In this document: in pieces, positions 23,291-34,249 of the stretch
Numbering within the stretch: the first letter of the stretch is position 1
Layout of the letters: the number at the start of each line of letters is the position of its first letter
Assembly (NCBI GenBank): GCA_033032175.1
Contig: CM065320.1
Span: 11,799,413 to 11,863,412 of the forward strand
DNA: 64,000 nt
Source: Saturnia japonica
Taxonomy: Eukaryota > Arthropoda > Insecta > Lepidoptera > Saturniidae
Direction: 5' to 3'
Notes under the pieces: model-generated
Databases searched by the model: none
What the model was told of the DNA's origin: nothing
Seen by the model: only the letters and a program-made list of their open reading frames with translations
Position numbers and translations under genes: made by a program

Positions 23291-23534
23291 GTTCTAATAT
23301 GTAATATATTAATTAACTCATATTAGGTTCCTGTACCTATTATTTGGTGTTAGTCAAATAATAGTCACCGATACAATATGCGCTACTTGAATCTAATACT
23401 GATATTAAGTATCTATTCTCTACATAGAGAATATGAGTATGGAATAAAAAATTGTTGTGAATATTTATTATTATTTTCCGTATGCTTATTATAATATAAA
23501 TGAAAAAGTGATTAAATTTTCTTTCGTATTAATA

Positions 23535-24095
23535 AACTAGCTTTGCCCGCGGCTTCGCTCATGTGGACTTCAGAATGCCCGCGCGAATCTTGCTCCCCGC
23601 TCCCGGCAATTTTAAAGACAATAATGCTTATTGTGGGTGCTCCTTAGAAGATAGACATAACTCTTCCTGACTTTTTTGTAGGTCTTTTTAATGACTACAA
23701 TTATGTAGTATATTAATTTGTATATCTTATGGTTTACTCAGCGTAAGCCATTTTAGCGCCCGAATTGATTCACCATGACCAGTTGTTTTTTATTATATAG
23801 AGACGTTGAGCAGTCACTATTGAATCACCATTACGATAATACGCTCGTACGCAAAATGCGCGATGCGTCCCCGAGTACTGTTCCATCGTGACTAAAACTC
23901 CACAAAATGGCGGACGCCACGAACCCCTCCCCGCACCCTTTAGACGCCCCGTTTCGAATATGGCGCGAAAACAAATACCCGATACCCTTTCTGGACACCT
24001 TGTAGATATCGTATATACTTTCATATGCATTTAGTAAAAAGCTGTTATTTTGACATTACAAATAGACACTTCAATTTTATTAATTGTATAGAAGA
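23535..24095 (+). repeat. dispersed repeat, family 1, copy 2
   Basis: Begins CTAGCTTTGCCCGCGGCTTCGCTC and ends TTTTATTAATTGTATAGA. It has the same start, internal 'GCGCGAATCTTGCTCCC' and 'CCTTAGAAGATAGACATA' landmarks and 3' end as the copies at 8938 and 57422. Compared with those, its middle carries a GC-richer insert (23800-23990) with no similarity that I can see. Confidence 0.7.
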
Positions 24096-24612
24096 CGTAG
24101 GTGGTGCTTGGCCGATTCGTAGGTTTTTTTTTTAAATTCAATATATCATATCTTAGCACTTCTGGAACCATAAACAACATTAAAAAAGTTTAATTAGTTA
24201 ACTTCAGCTTTCGTCACTAAACTATTTACAGGTACCTAATAACTTTCAAAATATTTTTTATCGTATCGATTTGCCTGTTCTTACAGTAAACAGAGACAAT
24301 AAATAAATAAGTATTATCGTGTTATTGACTTTATTTAGTACCCACGGACTCAATATTCGTATGAACTTTCGAGACAGCACGTTATAATAAATTAAATGGA
24401 TTGAAGTAATATCATTGAGTGATATCCCTTCAGTATTTCACCATCCATAATGTACGTTTTAATGTATATGGGTACATTTTCAGAGTGGTTTTATATTTCT
24501 TTAACCACTTTTGGTATAAAAGGTAGTATGACTATGACGAGGTTTTCTTTGACGAACAGTAGACCAACTAGCCACATTTCGAACTTTGTTAGTAACAAAA
24601 ACTAAATGTTTG

Positions 24613-24824
24613 TCGCGCGATACTTTATGACCGGTCTGAACACAGCGATGAGTCCAAAATAGCGCATGGTACAATCAAATAAATAATACTTAGAACGCCA
24701 TAATAATAATAATAATATGTTATCTTTCTTTTAAATAAATCAATAACTTATTTGTTATTAAATATATGTAACTACGCAAACAAAAAGGAGTCTATGTTCA
24801 CAGCGGTCATAAAGTTTCGCGCGA
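24613..24824. mobile_element. MITE with long TIRs (TCGCGCGA..)
   Basis: The left end 24613-24633 and the right end 24804-24824 are inverted repeats matching at 20 of 21 positions (core ACTTTATGACCG). The similarity continues, weaker, to about 35 bases (CTGAACACAG against CTGTGAACATAG). The 212-base length, AT-rich centre and absence of an ORF fit a MITE. I cannot identify a target duplication with confidence, so the superfamily is open. Confidence 0.75.
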
Positions 24825-24904
24825 GGTTTAGGTATGTACTGTTTGTACTTAATTTTGAATCAAAGTGTATATTTTGATAAACCAGACAAAATAATTATGG
24901 CAAA

Positions 24905-25385
24905 TAATTAAATTATGTTGAACGAAACCTGTGCTTAGTGGCAAAGTATATATTGCTTGTCGGTGCCCAAAATTTTGCAAACTTTAGGGGCCTTATTCCG
25001 TCTACCCACCGCGCCTGGAGACTTTTTTTTAGCTCCTTGGTGAACGAAACTACACGGGCCCTGATCGATACTGAAAAGTTTGTAATATTGCGAACTAGGA
25101 TATTGTTTACCTGGTACATGGTACAATACCCTGAAACCTGGTGTACGTCTACCATCCCTGCCTTAGCGCTCCACCACGGCTCGGCCCTCAAGAAACATAC
25201 TATAAAATAGCGGAGTGGTAGTGGTGGTATCTGTACCCAACTGTTTACAGCCATCATACATATGGTGTAGACTCACAGTTACCTCCATTAGCTTGTCACT
25301 TTTTGGGAATGGCCAGTTTATAACTAGCTGCCAAGAGGCTTGCGGGCAGGTATGACAGAGATCACCGGTAATGGTTAGCCGATCT
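24905..25385. repeat. unclassified GC-richer repeat-like block
   Basis: This block is markedly GC-richer than its surroundings (CCGTCTACCCACCGCGCCTGG, CTCCACCACGGCTCGGCCC) and holds overlapping open frames on both strands, the longest of 114 codons on the minus strand. The translation has no domain I recognise, and open frames on both strands argue for composition rather than coding. It abuts the MITE at 25408. Probably an old retroelement piece. Confidence 0.35.
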
Positions 25386-25407
25386 TTCGGCAGTGGCCGT
25401 AGTTTTT

Positions 25408-25653
25408 ACCCGACTGCGAAAAAGGAGGGTAATGTTTTTAGAACGTATAAATAAATGTATGTATGTCTATTTATTTGGCACGCTCTGTAGCCTAAATGGC
25501 ATGATAGATTTTAGCATACGAGGTGTCGTTAGATTCGTATTAATTGTTGGAGTGGCATAAGCTATATAATAATTAAGTACGACGTCTGTGAATCAAATAA
25601 AAAGCAAAAATATAAGATTTTTTTTAAGTTAAGTGTTTTTCTTCCAGTCGGGT
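25408..25653. mobile_element. MITE with perfect 9-bp TIR ACCCGACTG / CAGTCGGGT
   Basis: Ends ACCCGACTG (25408-25416) and CAGTCGGGT (25645-25653) are exact inverted repeats. The interior includes 'GCGAAAAAGGAGGGTAATG', 'TTTTAGCATACGAGGTGTCG' and 'TTAGATTCGTATTAATTG', also present in the nested copy at 7807-8039. 246 bases, non-coding. Related repeats are common in lepidopteran genomes. Confidence 0.75.
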
Positions 25654-26649
25654 TTATTGCTTCCATTTAATAATTTATCTTGTTAATGATATTTGGATTA
25701 CACTGTGTTGTGCCTGTGTACCATCAGGTATAAATACAGTCATTTTGTCGTGTTACTGTAAAAAAAGGAATATTAAAAATAATATTAAATAGGTACCTAC
25801 AGACGAACGTCGAAATGATTATTCATGAAAGAGTCGTAGGTATGTAAAAATTATTTACAGTGAAGTAACCAACGACATTTCACTAAAAATTCAATTGACC
25901 TTAAAATGACGTAGACGACGAATTCGCCTCGTAAGAACGATCATAGTACCAACTGAAGTTGTTTTATTACAGTCTGTGATATTTAACGGACCATTTTGTT
26001 TCTAACTTCTAAGCAAATTATAAGGTCATCTTGGTATTTGTTTTGAGAATATTTCAATACTACTATTTTTTATCATAATTATATACTTATCAAACTGTAT
26101 TAGTAATACTGCTTATAAATTAAAATATAGTACCATTTTCAATTTATGACACTTATTGTTACACCGGTTCCAACATAATGAACAAAAGGTTGTTTTAATT
26201 AAATAAAATATCTGAGCGACCGAGTTTTTGTCAGTATCAAAAAAATAAAAGCACCTATGTAGGTAAACTCGAAATGTAAAACATTATGTAAATACAAATT
26301 TTCATCCAAATCGTTGGAGCCGTTTCCGAGAAAACAATTAAACATACATATTTATATAGGTACTTAAATATAAGAATTTCTCACTTAATATTATTAGATA
26401 GATTTATGAACTAAAATAATTTTATATAAATCTGGGGTTTTATATATTGAGGGCTAATTTTGTTAGATATATGCTATAAATATTACAAAAATTAACGAGT
26501 AATAACGTCATAAACCAACTTATTTTGCGTAAATAACTTTCCTTCTAAAGTTCGACCTTGTGTAGTCTTATAATTTTTCATAAACACGAAATTTTTATTC
26601 GAGAAACTTTCGCTACTCCTATTTTAGAAAAAGAATTAGAGTATCACGT

Positions 26650-26935
26650 AAATAAAAAAAACTGGTCATGGTGAATAAATTCGGGTTCTTAAATGGCTTA
26701 CGTTGAGTAAACTATAAGAGATATATCAAATTCATGTACGACATAATTGTAGACATTAAAAAAACCTACAAAAAAGCCACTGAGAGTATATGTCCATCTT
26801 CTAAGGAACACCCATAATAAGCATTTTTGTCTTTAAAATAGCCGGGAGCGGAGAGCACGATTCGCGCGTGGTCCGATCGATGGCATTCTGTAGTCAACAC
26901 GAGCCAAACCGCGGGCACAGCTACTATAAGTATAA
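26650..26935 (-). repeat. dispersed repeat, family 1, inverted partial copy
   Basis: Reverse complement of the 5' half of the family: 'CTTCTAAGGAACACCCATAA', 'TTTAAAATAGCCGGGAGCGG' and 'AACCGCGGGCACAGCTA' at its high-coordinate end, which is the element's 5' start. The 3' half is missing; sequence beyond 'AACTGGTCATGGTGAATAAA' is lost. Confidence 0.65.
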
Positions 26936-27119
26936 ATATAGATTAAACGTAAACATAGTCGCAGTCAGTTGCTAGTATACTATAAGTACATATATTGACT
27001 GATCTCAGAACGTGCCCGTCAAAGCGGGTCACTGTTTGGTTTCAGGTCGGAATCGAATCGAGTAAGAGTGTCCTTTCTCCACCATGCATTCATGTATAGC
27101 TGATTTGAATTCGTGCTTA

Positions 27120-27290
27120 TCTATGACTAACTGAGAGGTGTAGCCTAATATTAGATAGTCTTGCGAACCTCGCGAATTTGGCTATCATATACAAAAATAA
27201 TTTTACGAAACCGACTGGTAGTTCCAGAGATTACCGTGCTTAAACAAACAAACAAAAAACTTTTCCGCTTTATTACATTAGTATAGATAA
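27120..27290 (+). repeat. dispersed repeat, family 2, 3' end only
   Basis: Shares 'AACTGAGAGGTGTAGCCTAA', 'CCGACTGGTAGTTCCAGAGA' and 'AAAACTTTTCCGCTTTATTA' followed by TTAGTATAGAT with the 3' part of the copy at 17886-18605. 5'-truncated. Confidence 0.65.
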
Positions 27291-27384
27291 TATTATCCGC
27301 CTGCACAATGAGTACTCATTTGCAAAAAGTAATATGTGTCTTAATAACGGGCTGTTTTTAATGTGATATAGCAAAAGAGCCGGC

Positions 27385-27690
27385 AAATCTTTTTTTATTG
27401 TAACAAGGCAAAATAATGGCACCTTGCACCAAATACCAAGGCGATCACGGAGATATCGGTAGGTAGTTTATTGCCGGTCTCCGCTATCTTGCCGGCCAGC
27501 AACCTTTCCTGCAACTGGACATACACGGGCAGATTCCGGCTGGCAAGTTGCCGCGCAGGTATGCCGCACAGAAATTGACAGTAATGAGCTACTAGTATCA
27601 TTCTAGTTATGACAGTTGCCGGTGTGGCGCGGTTGCTCGTTTTTTGTGGCAATCCCGCCGGGTTAGACGACTAGCGGGCTTAATAAGTAA
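27385..27690. repeat. GC-richer repeat-like block, possibly family 4-related
   Basis: Begins with TTTTTTTATTGTAACAAGGCAAA, as the family 4 copies do, then contains 'GCCGGTCTCCGCTATCTTGC' and several GCCGG.. motifs. Frames are open on the minus strand for 85 codons without a recognisable domain. Probably a retroelement remnant. Confidence 0.35.
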
Positions 27691-27902
27691 AGCGTGCTAC
27701 TATGACGGGTGGTCCTTGGTCATTTCATCAGTCATTTTTTTTGTGTAAAAATAACTGAACTCTTACCTCAAAACTGGTAGTGTAGGAGATTTTTGAAAGT
27801 AAATGGAAGAGAATGAAAGATTTAAATTTCAAATTTTATAACCGTTGTACTAAAAGTAAATTCTCTTTGAGTTAATGCCAAACTTGTCGTAAATGAGAGT
27901 TA

Positions 27903-28723
27903 GGTTGCCCGCATACACGCAATGTTATTGTATATTTGCATGCAGTATTGTTGATATTGACAATATTATTGCAGATTTCTGGAAATTCTGATATCGTTTC
28001 AACAATAAAAGGGGGTAGGCAGACAGTAGGTATTGACAATAATATTGAAATGTACGGGTGCCTGACAATATTTTATTTGAGAAAAAGATTTCAGGGTAGA
28101 TGGACGCGCTGCTACGACGCCAAAATGGTAGACGAAAGCAGCTTCTACCGAGAAGTTTGTGTTGAAAACAATATTTAATAGAATTCATTAAATCTTGGTA
28201 AACATATCTAGAATTATTGTCTACGTCATTCGACGCATATCACGTAAAGTAAAGAAAAAGTTGTACGCTGGATAAGTTGCTCAAAATTTATAAAAAAATA
28301 AATAACCGAATAGCATGAGAAAAGATGTAAAGAAAATTTTAAATTTACTACGTACAAATTTTCGAAAATAATAAAAGAAGGTTATAAATTCGTTATCATC
28401 ATTCATATTCATCTATAAGTTTGTAGAAGTTCCTTTATTAGAGTGAAATGGTTTAACTCAGTTTTACTTTTCTCATCCAATCTTTAATCCAACGATTCGT
28501 TCTTGGATGCCTTTTTTATTCAACAATGTTGGTACAGTAATCAATGCAACTACTTTTGTTTCTTTCTCCATGCTTTACACTTGAGTACGGATCAAGCTAC
28601 AACGCAAGTCACTTTTCATCACGGAAAATTGACAAAAATATTGCGTTGTATGCGGGGCGATTAAATTGTTCAATATTATTGCAACCTAGCATTGACAATA
28701 ATATTGTGTGTGTGCGGGTAGCC
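27903..28723. mobile_element. PIF/Harbinger-like non-autonomous element with TTA target duplication
   Basis: The left end GGTTGCCCGCATACACGCAA and the right end, read inverted, GGCTACCCGCACACACACAA match at about 24 of 29 terminal positions. Both ends are flanked by TTA (27900-27902 and 28724-28726). A TTA/TAA three-base target duplication with GG-initial TIRs is typical of PIF/Harbinger. Subterminal 'TGACAATATTATTGCA'-type motifs recur on both sides. There is no transposase-length ORF in its 821 bases. Its right end lies about 60 bases from the donor of the first coding exon at 28789-29040. Confidence 0.7.
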
Positions 28724-28788
28724 TTACGATTTACTTATATGGCGTGTTGTAAATGCCTTAAACTTATAATTTTAATGTATCTACTTAC

Positions 28789-29040
28789 GTTGTGTCCAAC
28801 ATCCATTGTAGCTAACAGCGGCAGTTCCCGCCTTTTAGGTTTCTTCCACATCAATACCACTCCTGTTATTAACAGAACTGTTCCAGCTCCAGCAACAGCT
28901 CCAAGCACGACACTCCACACGTTACTGTGGTACTCCCAATCGTTTCCAATACGAGCACCCGGATAAACATCTCTCTCTACATATCTAGTAGATGTTTCCA
29001 AGTTTTTCTCCACATCAGTGCGGAAGTATTCCCGTGACAT
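28789..29040 (-). CDS. first coding exon of an unrecognised single-pass membrane protein
   Basis: Minus-strand exon of 84 codons from an ATG at 29040 to a strong donor GTAAGTAG after AAC (phase 0). Residues 1-42 are polar and tyrosine-containing. Residues about 43-63 (WSVVLGAVAGAGTVLLITG) form one hydrophobic membrane-spanning segment followed by WKKPKRRE, a stop-transfer-like basic cluster, so the N-terminus is probably outside or lumenal and the rest cytoplasmic. There is no cleavable signal peptide. Downstream exons at 8237-8401 and 2288-2434 continue in phase 0 with Ser-rich linker sequence. The layout resembles synaptotagmin-like proteins, but no C2 domain is in the window, so the family stays open. 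A GC-rich leader sits immediately upstream. Confidence 0.75.
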
Positions 29041-29100
29041 CCCGCCCGGCCCGAGCCGATCTGCCCTCGGCTTATCTGTCAGATAACAGAATTAGCTACG
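29041..29100 (-). promoter_or_regulatory. 5' UTR / possible splice acceptor with a GATA-type palindrome
   Basis: Upstream of the ATG at 29040 the minus strand reads GCCGAGGGCAGATCGGCTCG.., a GC-rich leader. At 29072-29086 a perfect 7+1+7 palindrome (TTATCTG T CAGATAA) contains two opposed GATA-type motifs. On the minus strand TTATCTGACAG could equally be a splice acceptor joining a distant 5'-UTR exon. The two readings cannot be separated from sequence alone. Confidence 0.35.
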
Positions 29101-30212
29101 TGTAATAGTTACATCGATCCGGTATCACGAGCGTATTGTGAATTAGATATTGTCTGTTATAATGGAAAAGTTTTATTAACACTATCACAATAAGAATAAA
29201 GCTTCCATAATGGTTGTTTATTTTTATAGTAATACTTAACTAGGTTTTTAAAATGTATCAAAATTATTGGAGTAATAATTAAAAAAAAAAAAAATGTCTT
29301 TTTAATCACAACGTTTCATCAACGTGTATTTCAATTATTTTAAAAGCTTGTAAGGCGAGCAAGAATTTATTTAGTTTAAATTCCCTTTTCAAACTATTAA
29401 TTTGCACTACAAGCTTTGAAAATAATTATAATATTGAACAAAAGCTTGTTTTTAAAATATTATCTTCATCAATAGTTTTTCTTCGTATGGCAGGTACCCA
29501 TATCATGGGGGTGCATAAAGAATAAATGGCGCAATATTTTTGGTAGTCCACCATATTTGATTTAGAATGACGTCACTTAGCTAACCATGCACTGTCATGC
29601 AAACTAAACGTGTATGAAAAATTTCAGCTGAATGGTTAGAGGATAACTGTTTTATCATTCAGCGCCAGATTTTACCCATACTACCAAGACAAGTTAAATA
29701 AAAGCTTGTAAAAATGGTTTTGTTTCAGTTTTAAATTTTAAGTTATCACTACTACATTGTTTATCAATACAGCAGTTTAATGATTGATGGTTTAATAAAA
29801 CAGCATGAATTGAAACGTCGGATTGTAAAATTAGGAGTTGGCACTCACCGGCTGCTGAGGTCGCTTGCTTGCTACGCTTGCTCGGCTCGTGCTTTTACTC
29901 AGCGCAAGAAACCTAACATGCTCATCGCTCCTAGTTCTACCTATTATCTCAGTGACGATTCGGCTGGACGTTGCACAGCTATATTACATAACTGGTTTGT
30001 AAAACAGTTAGCGGTTACATAAAACAGGTAATTAAGCAATCCAACATTTAAAATATATTATATACAAAAAAATCAACATATACATAACATATTCATATGT
30101 CCTTTAAATAGAGTAGGTATGTTCATCAGGAAGTTTGAAAAAACAATCACATGTAGGTACAGAAATACATATGAAATTGGCATTTTGTTGAACTGCCCAC
30201 TTTGATCTCAAA
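29101..30212. other. AT-rich upstream region with repeat-like patches
   Basis: No coding exon recognised. The string AAAGCTTGT recurs four or five times between 29340 and 29720. A GC-richer patch at 29845-29990 has an 80-codon plus-strand frame with no recognisable domain. Some of this may be promoter DNA of the minus-strand gene starting at 29040. Confidence 0.35.
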
Positions 30213-31432
30213 TATCTGGTGTTTGGTTATGAATTTCAAATTCAAATTTATTTCAAACTTAGGCTTGTGTATTTGTGTTTCGAATTTAGTGATTCATTTG
30301 TTTTTGCATCATTTGATTTTACTTTGACATCGATCTTTTCACAAAATGGAAACATGAAATATCACGTTATTTAGGAATATGAGTTCCACTGTGGCATCAG
30401 CGATGCAGAAACGGCTCAAAGGATTAATGATGTGTATGAGGAAGCTACTGTAAAAGAAAGCACGGTACGTTTTTCATTCCAAAGTTTTCTTTCTGGAAAT
30501 TTTAGCCTCCGAAATAAACACTATGGATAGCCGGAGACACAAGTTGATAATGAAGAATTAAAGGTGATTGTGGAAGCAGATCCATCACAAACCACGTTAG
30601 ATTTAGCGGCAGGCTTTCGTGAGAGTTATAAAATAATTTTAATTCACTTGAAACAAATTGGAAAAGTGAAAAAGCTCGAGAAATGGATACCGCATAAATT
30701 TACTAAAGCACACCAACAAACACGCATTGAGTGCCGCGTTATATCACTCAACCGTCACAATAACGAGGGAATTTTGAATCGTATTGTTACTTGCGACGAA
30801 AATGGATCTATCGGAATTGCTCATCACAGTGGTTGAACCCAGGAGAACCCGCCAAAACCTGTCTCAAACGAAAGTTGACCTAGAAGAAGGAACTGGTGAG
30901 TGTTTGGTGGACCAGTGCTCGTGTCATATACTACAGCTTCCTAAGATCTGGCCAGAAGATAACGGCAGATCTTTATTGTCAATAATTGCAAAGTATGATG
31001 GAAAAGAGATCGATGGAAATAACCGAGACTGGTCAATCTCTCTAGCCCACTGCTGCTTCAGGACAACGCTAGACCCCATATTTCACGATAGACAGTTGCT
31101 ATGTTAAAGGAACTGTGGTTGGAATGTCTCCGACACTCATTATACTCCCCAGAACTTGCTCCAAGAAATTACCAATTTTTTCGGAATTTGGAAAATTTCT
31201 TGTAAGGAAAAAATTCAATTCCTATGAGGCTGTTCAAACCGCCTTCAAAGATTTGATTGATTCTCGCTCCCACAATTTTTTGAGCAATGGAATCAATTAA
31301 CTACCTATAAAATGGCGAAAGTACATAGATAATAATGGTACATACTTCGATTGATTAAATGTATAATTTCATGTTTTTTTTGTTTTACTTTTTCCATATA
31401 AAACGCTAATTTCATATTATTAATACAGAATA
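30213..31432 (+). mobile_element. dead mariner transposon, copy 1
   Basis: About 1.2 kb, close to a full mariner. The transposase remnant (30340-31310) lies between weak inverted ends (TATCTGGTGTTTGGTTATGAA against TATTCTGTATTAATAATATGAA). The ends are strongly diverged, so borders are tentative. The copy is old: many stops, frameshifts and at least one damaged catalytic position. Confidence 0.7.
30358..31310 (+). pseudogene. mariner transposase pseudogene
   Basis: Conceptual pieces follow the mariner order. An N-terminal helix-turn-helix part is recognisable (HCGISDAETAQRINDVYE). Then come 'VEADPSQTTLDLAAGF', 'HLKQIGKVKKLEKW', the first catalytic block 'NRIVTCDE' near 30780, the second 'LLQDNARPHIS' near 31051-31083 and the third region 'YSPELAPRNYQFFRNLE' near 31140. 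In the third block the position of the final catalytic Asp (in D34D mariners, the Asp of the AP.DY motif) is Asn. Several in-frame stops and frame changes interrupt the rest. It cannot be active. Confidence 0.85.
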
Positions 31433-33005
31433 TTTAGATTTAATTAATATAGTTCTATAATTGGTTTCTCTGAAAGTGCTCTAACGATTTAGATGACATT
31501 TGTATTTAGATTTTACTTTCCAAGTTTACCTAATTAAGCTTTTTTTACGAAACACCGAAAGAAGCTTGGTCGCCCATATATTATTATTCTTAAATTAAGC
31601 AAAGTTAAAATAACTTATAAGTTAGTTATAATACTTTAATAATTATTAAATAAATATTTAGCTAAATTTTCAGTTTCCTGAAAGTCGAAATATTATATTT
31701 GATCTCGCAAGTATAATCACACTGAAATTACCACTTCGCTTTATAGCCTTCATGGCATTAATGGCTTCACTTAGTACTTGCTAAGTACCTACACTATAAT
31801 TAGAGTAGGTACATATCAAAATCAGATATTATTTTTTAAGCTGGATTATAAAAAATAAAACATTTCTCTTTTAAAATTTATTTTGGTCTTACTTTTTGCC
31901 TTTGTGTTTTAATAAACTATTTTCAATATAAAAATCAAATATAATACACGGATAACAATAAAACAAATTAGATTTAGAAAAGTGAATGTACTTCAAATGG
32001 TATTCATGAAATCATTTGGTTGAGCGAATAAGTGTTTCTTCCAACACAACGCACCAAAATAATTATGCATAGAAACACTTATGTCCTTGTAACGTCACAT
32101 TTACTAACGTAAATTTTCTTGATAAATGCAATTGCACTTTGTTGACCCAACTTTTGAAATTACTAGAGTACTATGTAAGTTGCCATGAAATATTTATAAA
32201 AAAAACAACAACATATGTTTGCAGTTTGCAAATACTGTTACAAAATATTATGAACAATAAGAATTAATTATTTTACTCACCCATAATATTATTGTGTTTT
32301 AATATTATTTTAATACTGTGTTTATTTGTTTATTGTTAGTGGACACGTGCGTAGGGCGGGCGGGCGCGAGCGACTGGGCGGCGGCGGAGTTCTTCTTATC
32401 ATTAACGCGACTTGTTTACCCCGAAGTTACTTCGTGATCTGTGTAGCGAATGTTGATGTTACAGGCTATTTAAAACAATATTGGCAGTTTATAATATGAT
32501 TTTTGTCATACAATAAAAAAAAATGATGCGTTTACATATGTGACCCATAACACCAAGTGTGACTATTTTCACCATAAAACAAAAGATTTTGCAAGCAAAT
32601 TCATAGTGTAGACTTTGTGTTACAATATGCTTGCGCATCGTAACAATTCATTCTCATAATACTATCATAATGCATCTAGTATGACGTAAAAAACAATAAC
32701 AATATCTTGTTATACATTGTAATGAATTATCTAAATGTAATTTCTAGCAAGGAGCTTTTCGTTTATTATATATTTATTAGTCTCATCCTGATATTGCTAC
32801 AGAATGGAAACTACCAAGTTTTTGTTTTCACTTTGTTTTGTTTTTGATAGTAAATTATTTAAACAAAATATATGTAGTATTGATTACATTGCAACAAACG
32901 CGAGTACTAGGCTTATTATAGTATCATTTTTCCTAATCGTTTTTTTTTTCACACATTAAGTTAATACAATTGTACATGAAAATGATTTGCAATTATTGTT
33001 ATGTG
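31433..33005. other. AT-rich DNA with one CpG-rich island at 32340-32430
   Basis: Mostly low-complexity AT sequence. At 32340-32430 the string CACGTGCGTAGGGCGGGCGGGCGCGAGC..GGCGGCGGCGGAG stands out as the sharpest CpG island in the left half. It has no long frame. It could be the promoter or first non-coding exon of the minus-strand gene whose coding starts at 29040 (3.3 kb away). Confidence 0.35.
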
Positions 33006-33009
33006 TCCA

Positions 33010-33160
33010 ATTTTTTTTATTGTGGCACGGCAAAGTTCCTAATAGTAACCATAATAAAATCTACAAACAATGTCGCTCATTGCGAGATTGGCAATCCATT
33101 GTCGATCGACGCTTTCATGCTGGCCTGCGAGCTTTTCGGCAACTGGATAATACCTATATA
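33010..33160. repeat. dispersed repeat, family 4, copy 3
   Basis: 'TTTTTTTATTGTGGCACGGC', a 'GAGATTGGCAATCCATTGTCGATCGACGCTTTCATGCTGGCCTGCGAGC'-like stretch and TTTTCGGCAACTGG follow the family order. Confidence 0.55.
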
Positions 33161-33344
33161 TACTATATATGGTAAAATAAATCTAATAATTCTCCACGTA
33201 ATGTTAAATTCCAGTTTTTTTTTTCGATCTGACTATACTGTTAGGCATTAGGGCCCTGTAGCTTCAGACTGCTTTTACAGCTTTACCGGTCTTCGGTTCC
33301 AATTTGTTACAGTGTATAACATAGGTGATAAAATGATATAATGT

Positions 33345-33995
33345 ACTAGCTGTGCCTCGCGGTCTCACCCGCATATAATTTAAAAGAAATCACTGATTGA
33401 TGATTTACAATACTTCAATAAAGACAATATTTTTATCAGGCGACCAGATTGACACATCGCGGCATCGCACGGCTCGTACCCGTGCCGAGTGTTGAATTAT
33501 TTTAATTTTGTATTATCTCTCAAACTATGCCTCCAAATAACATGCTGTAAAAGACGAAGTTTAGCTTCATTATGAATTTTATTGTCTTATGATGAAAAAT
33601 AATGCTCATAAATTAATTTTTAATCTTCAAAACAAAAAAAATCAAAATACCTTTACTATATATATTATATGTACTTTTTTATATATATTAATGGCCAATA
33701 TTTTTGTAGAACATTGTATTGACGTATCATTAACCATTAAGCCAGCGCATGCGGCTGAAGCAGTTCGCGAGGGCTTCGACTTCCGACTTACGTAACAAAA
33801 ATCAATATTTAAGGCTAGCTAGAAATTGTAGCCTAATATAATAAAACCTATACTACTCCTCGTGAGTCTTGTTATCATATAAAAAAAAAAAATCGAATCC
33901 GACTGGTAGGTCCAGAGATTAGCGTGTTTGAACAAACAAACAAACGAACAAAAAACTTTCCACTTTATTATAATAATAGTATTAGTATAGATTAT
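33345..33995 (+). repeat. dispersed repeat, family 2, copy 3
   Basis: Starts ACTAGCTGTGCCTCGCGGTCTC and ends TTAGTATAGATT. It has the same internal landmarks as 17886-18605 (CATCGCGGCATCGCACG, CAAACTATGCCTCCAAATAAC, GAAGCAGTTCGCGAGGGCTT). Near full length. Confidence 0.7.
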
Positions 33996-34249
33996 AGGTA
34001 CATGTTTTTTTTTAAATATGGAATGATTCGTATAATTTATAACCAAAATGTTCTAGTCCTTAACATTTCAAATTTCAATCACTAAGTCCCTATGAGGCCG
34101 TGTCCTAAAAGTGTATTACCTCTTTAAGATTAGAACCTTTAAAAGAGGTCTGTTCGAGTGAGGGCTTTCAAGATATTCCAATTTTAAAGAGTATTTGCTT
34201 GTCAAAATAAAATGTAATTTAAATTAAAAGCACTAAGGAGTATTGATAT

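Noticed and set aside
24913..25257. Overlapping open frames on both strands (up to 114 codons)
   Set aside because: Frames are open on both strands in a GC-richer block with no recognisable domain or splice context; more likely retroelement debris.
28544..28966. 140-codon plus-strand frame opposite the first exon of the membrane-protein gene
   Set aside because: It spans the Harbinger-like end and the antisense of the exon at 28789-29040. Protein-like composition and splice signals are on the minus strand.
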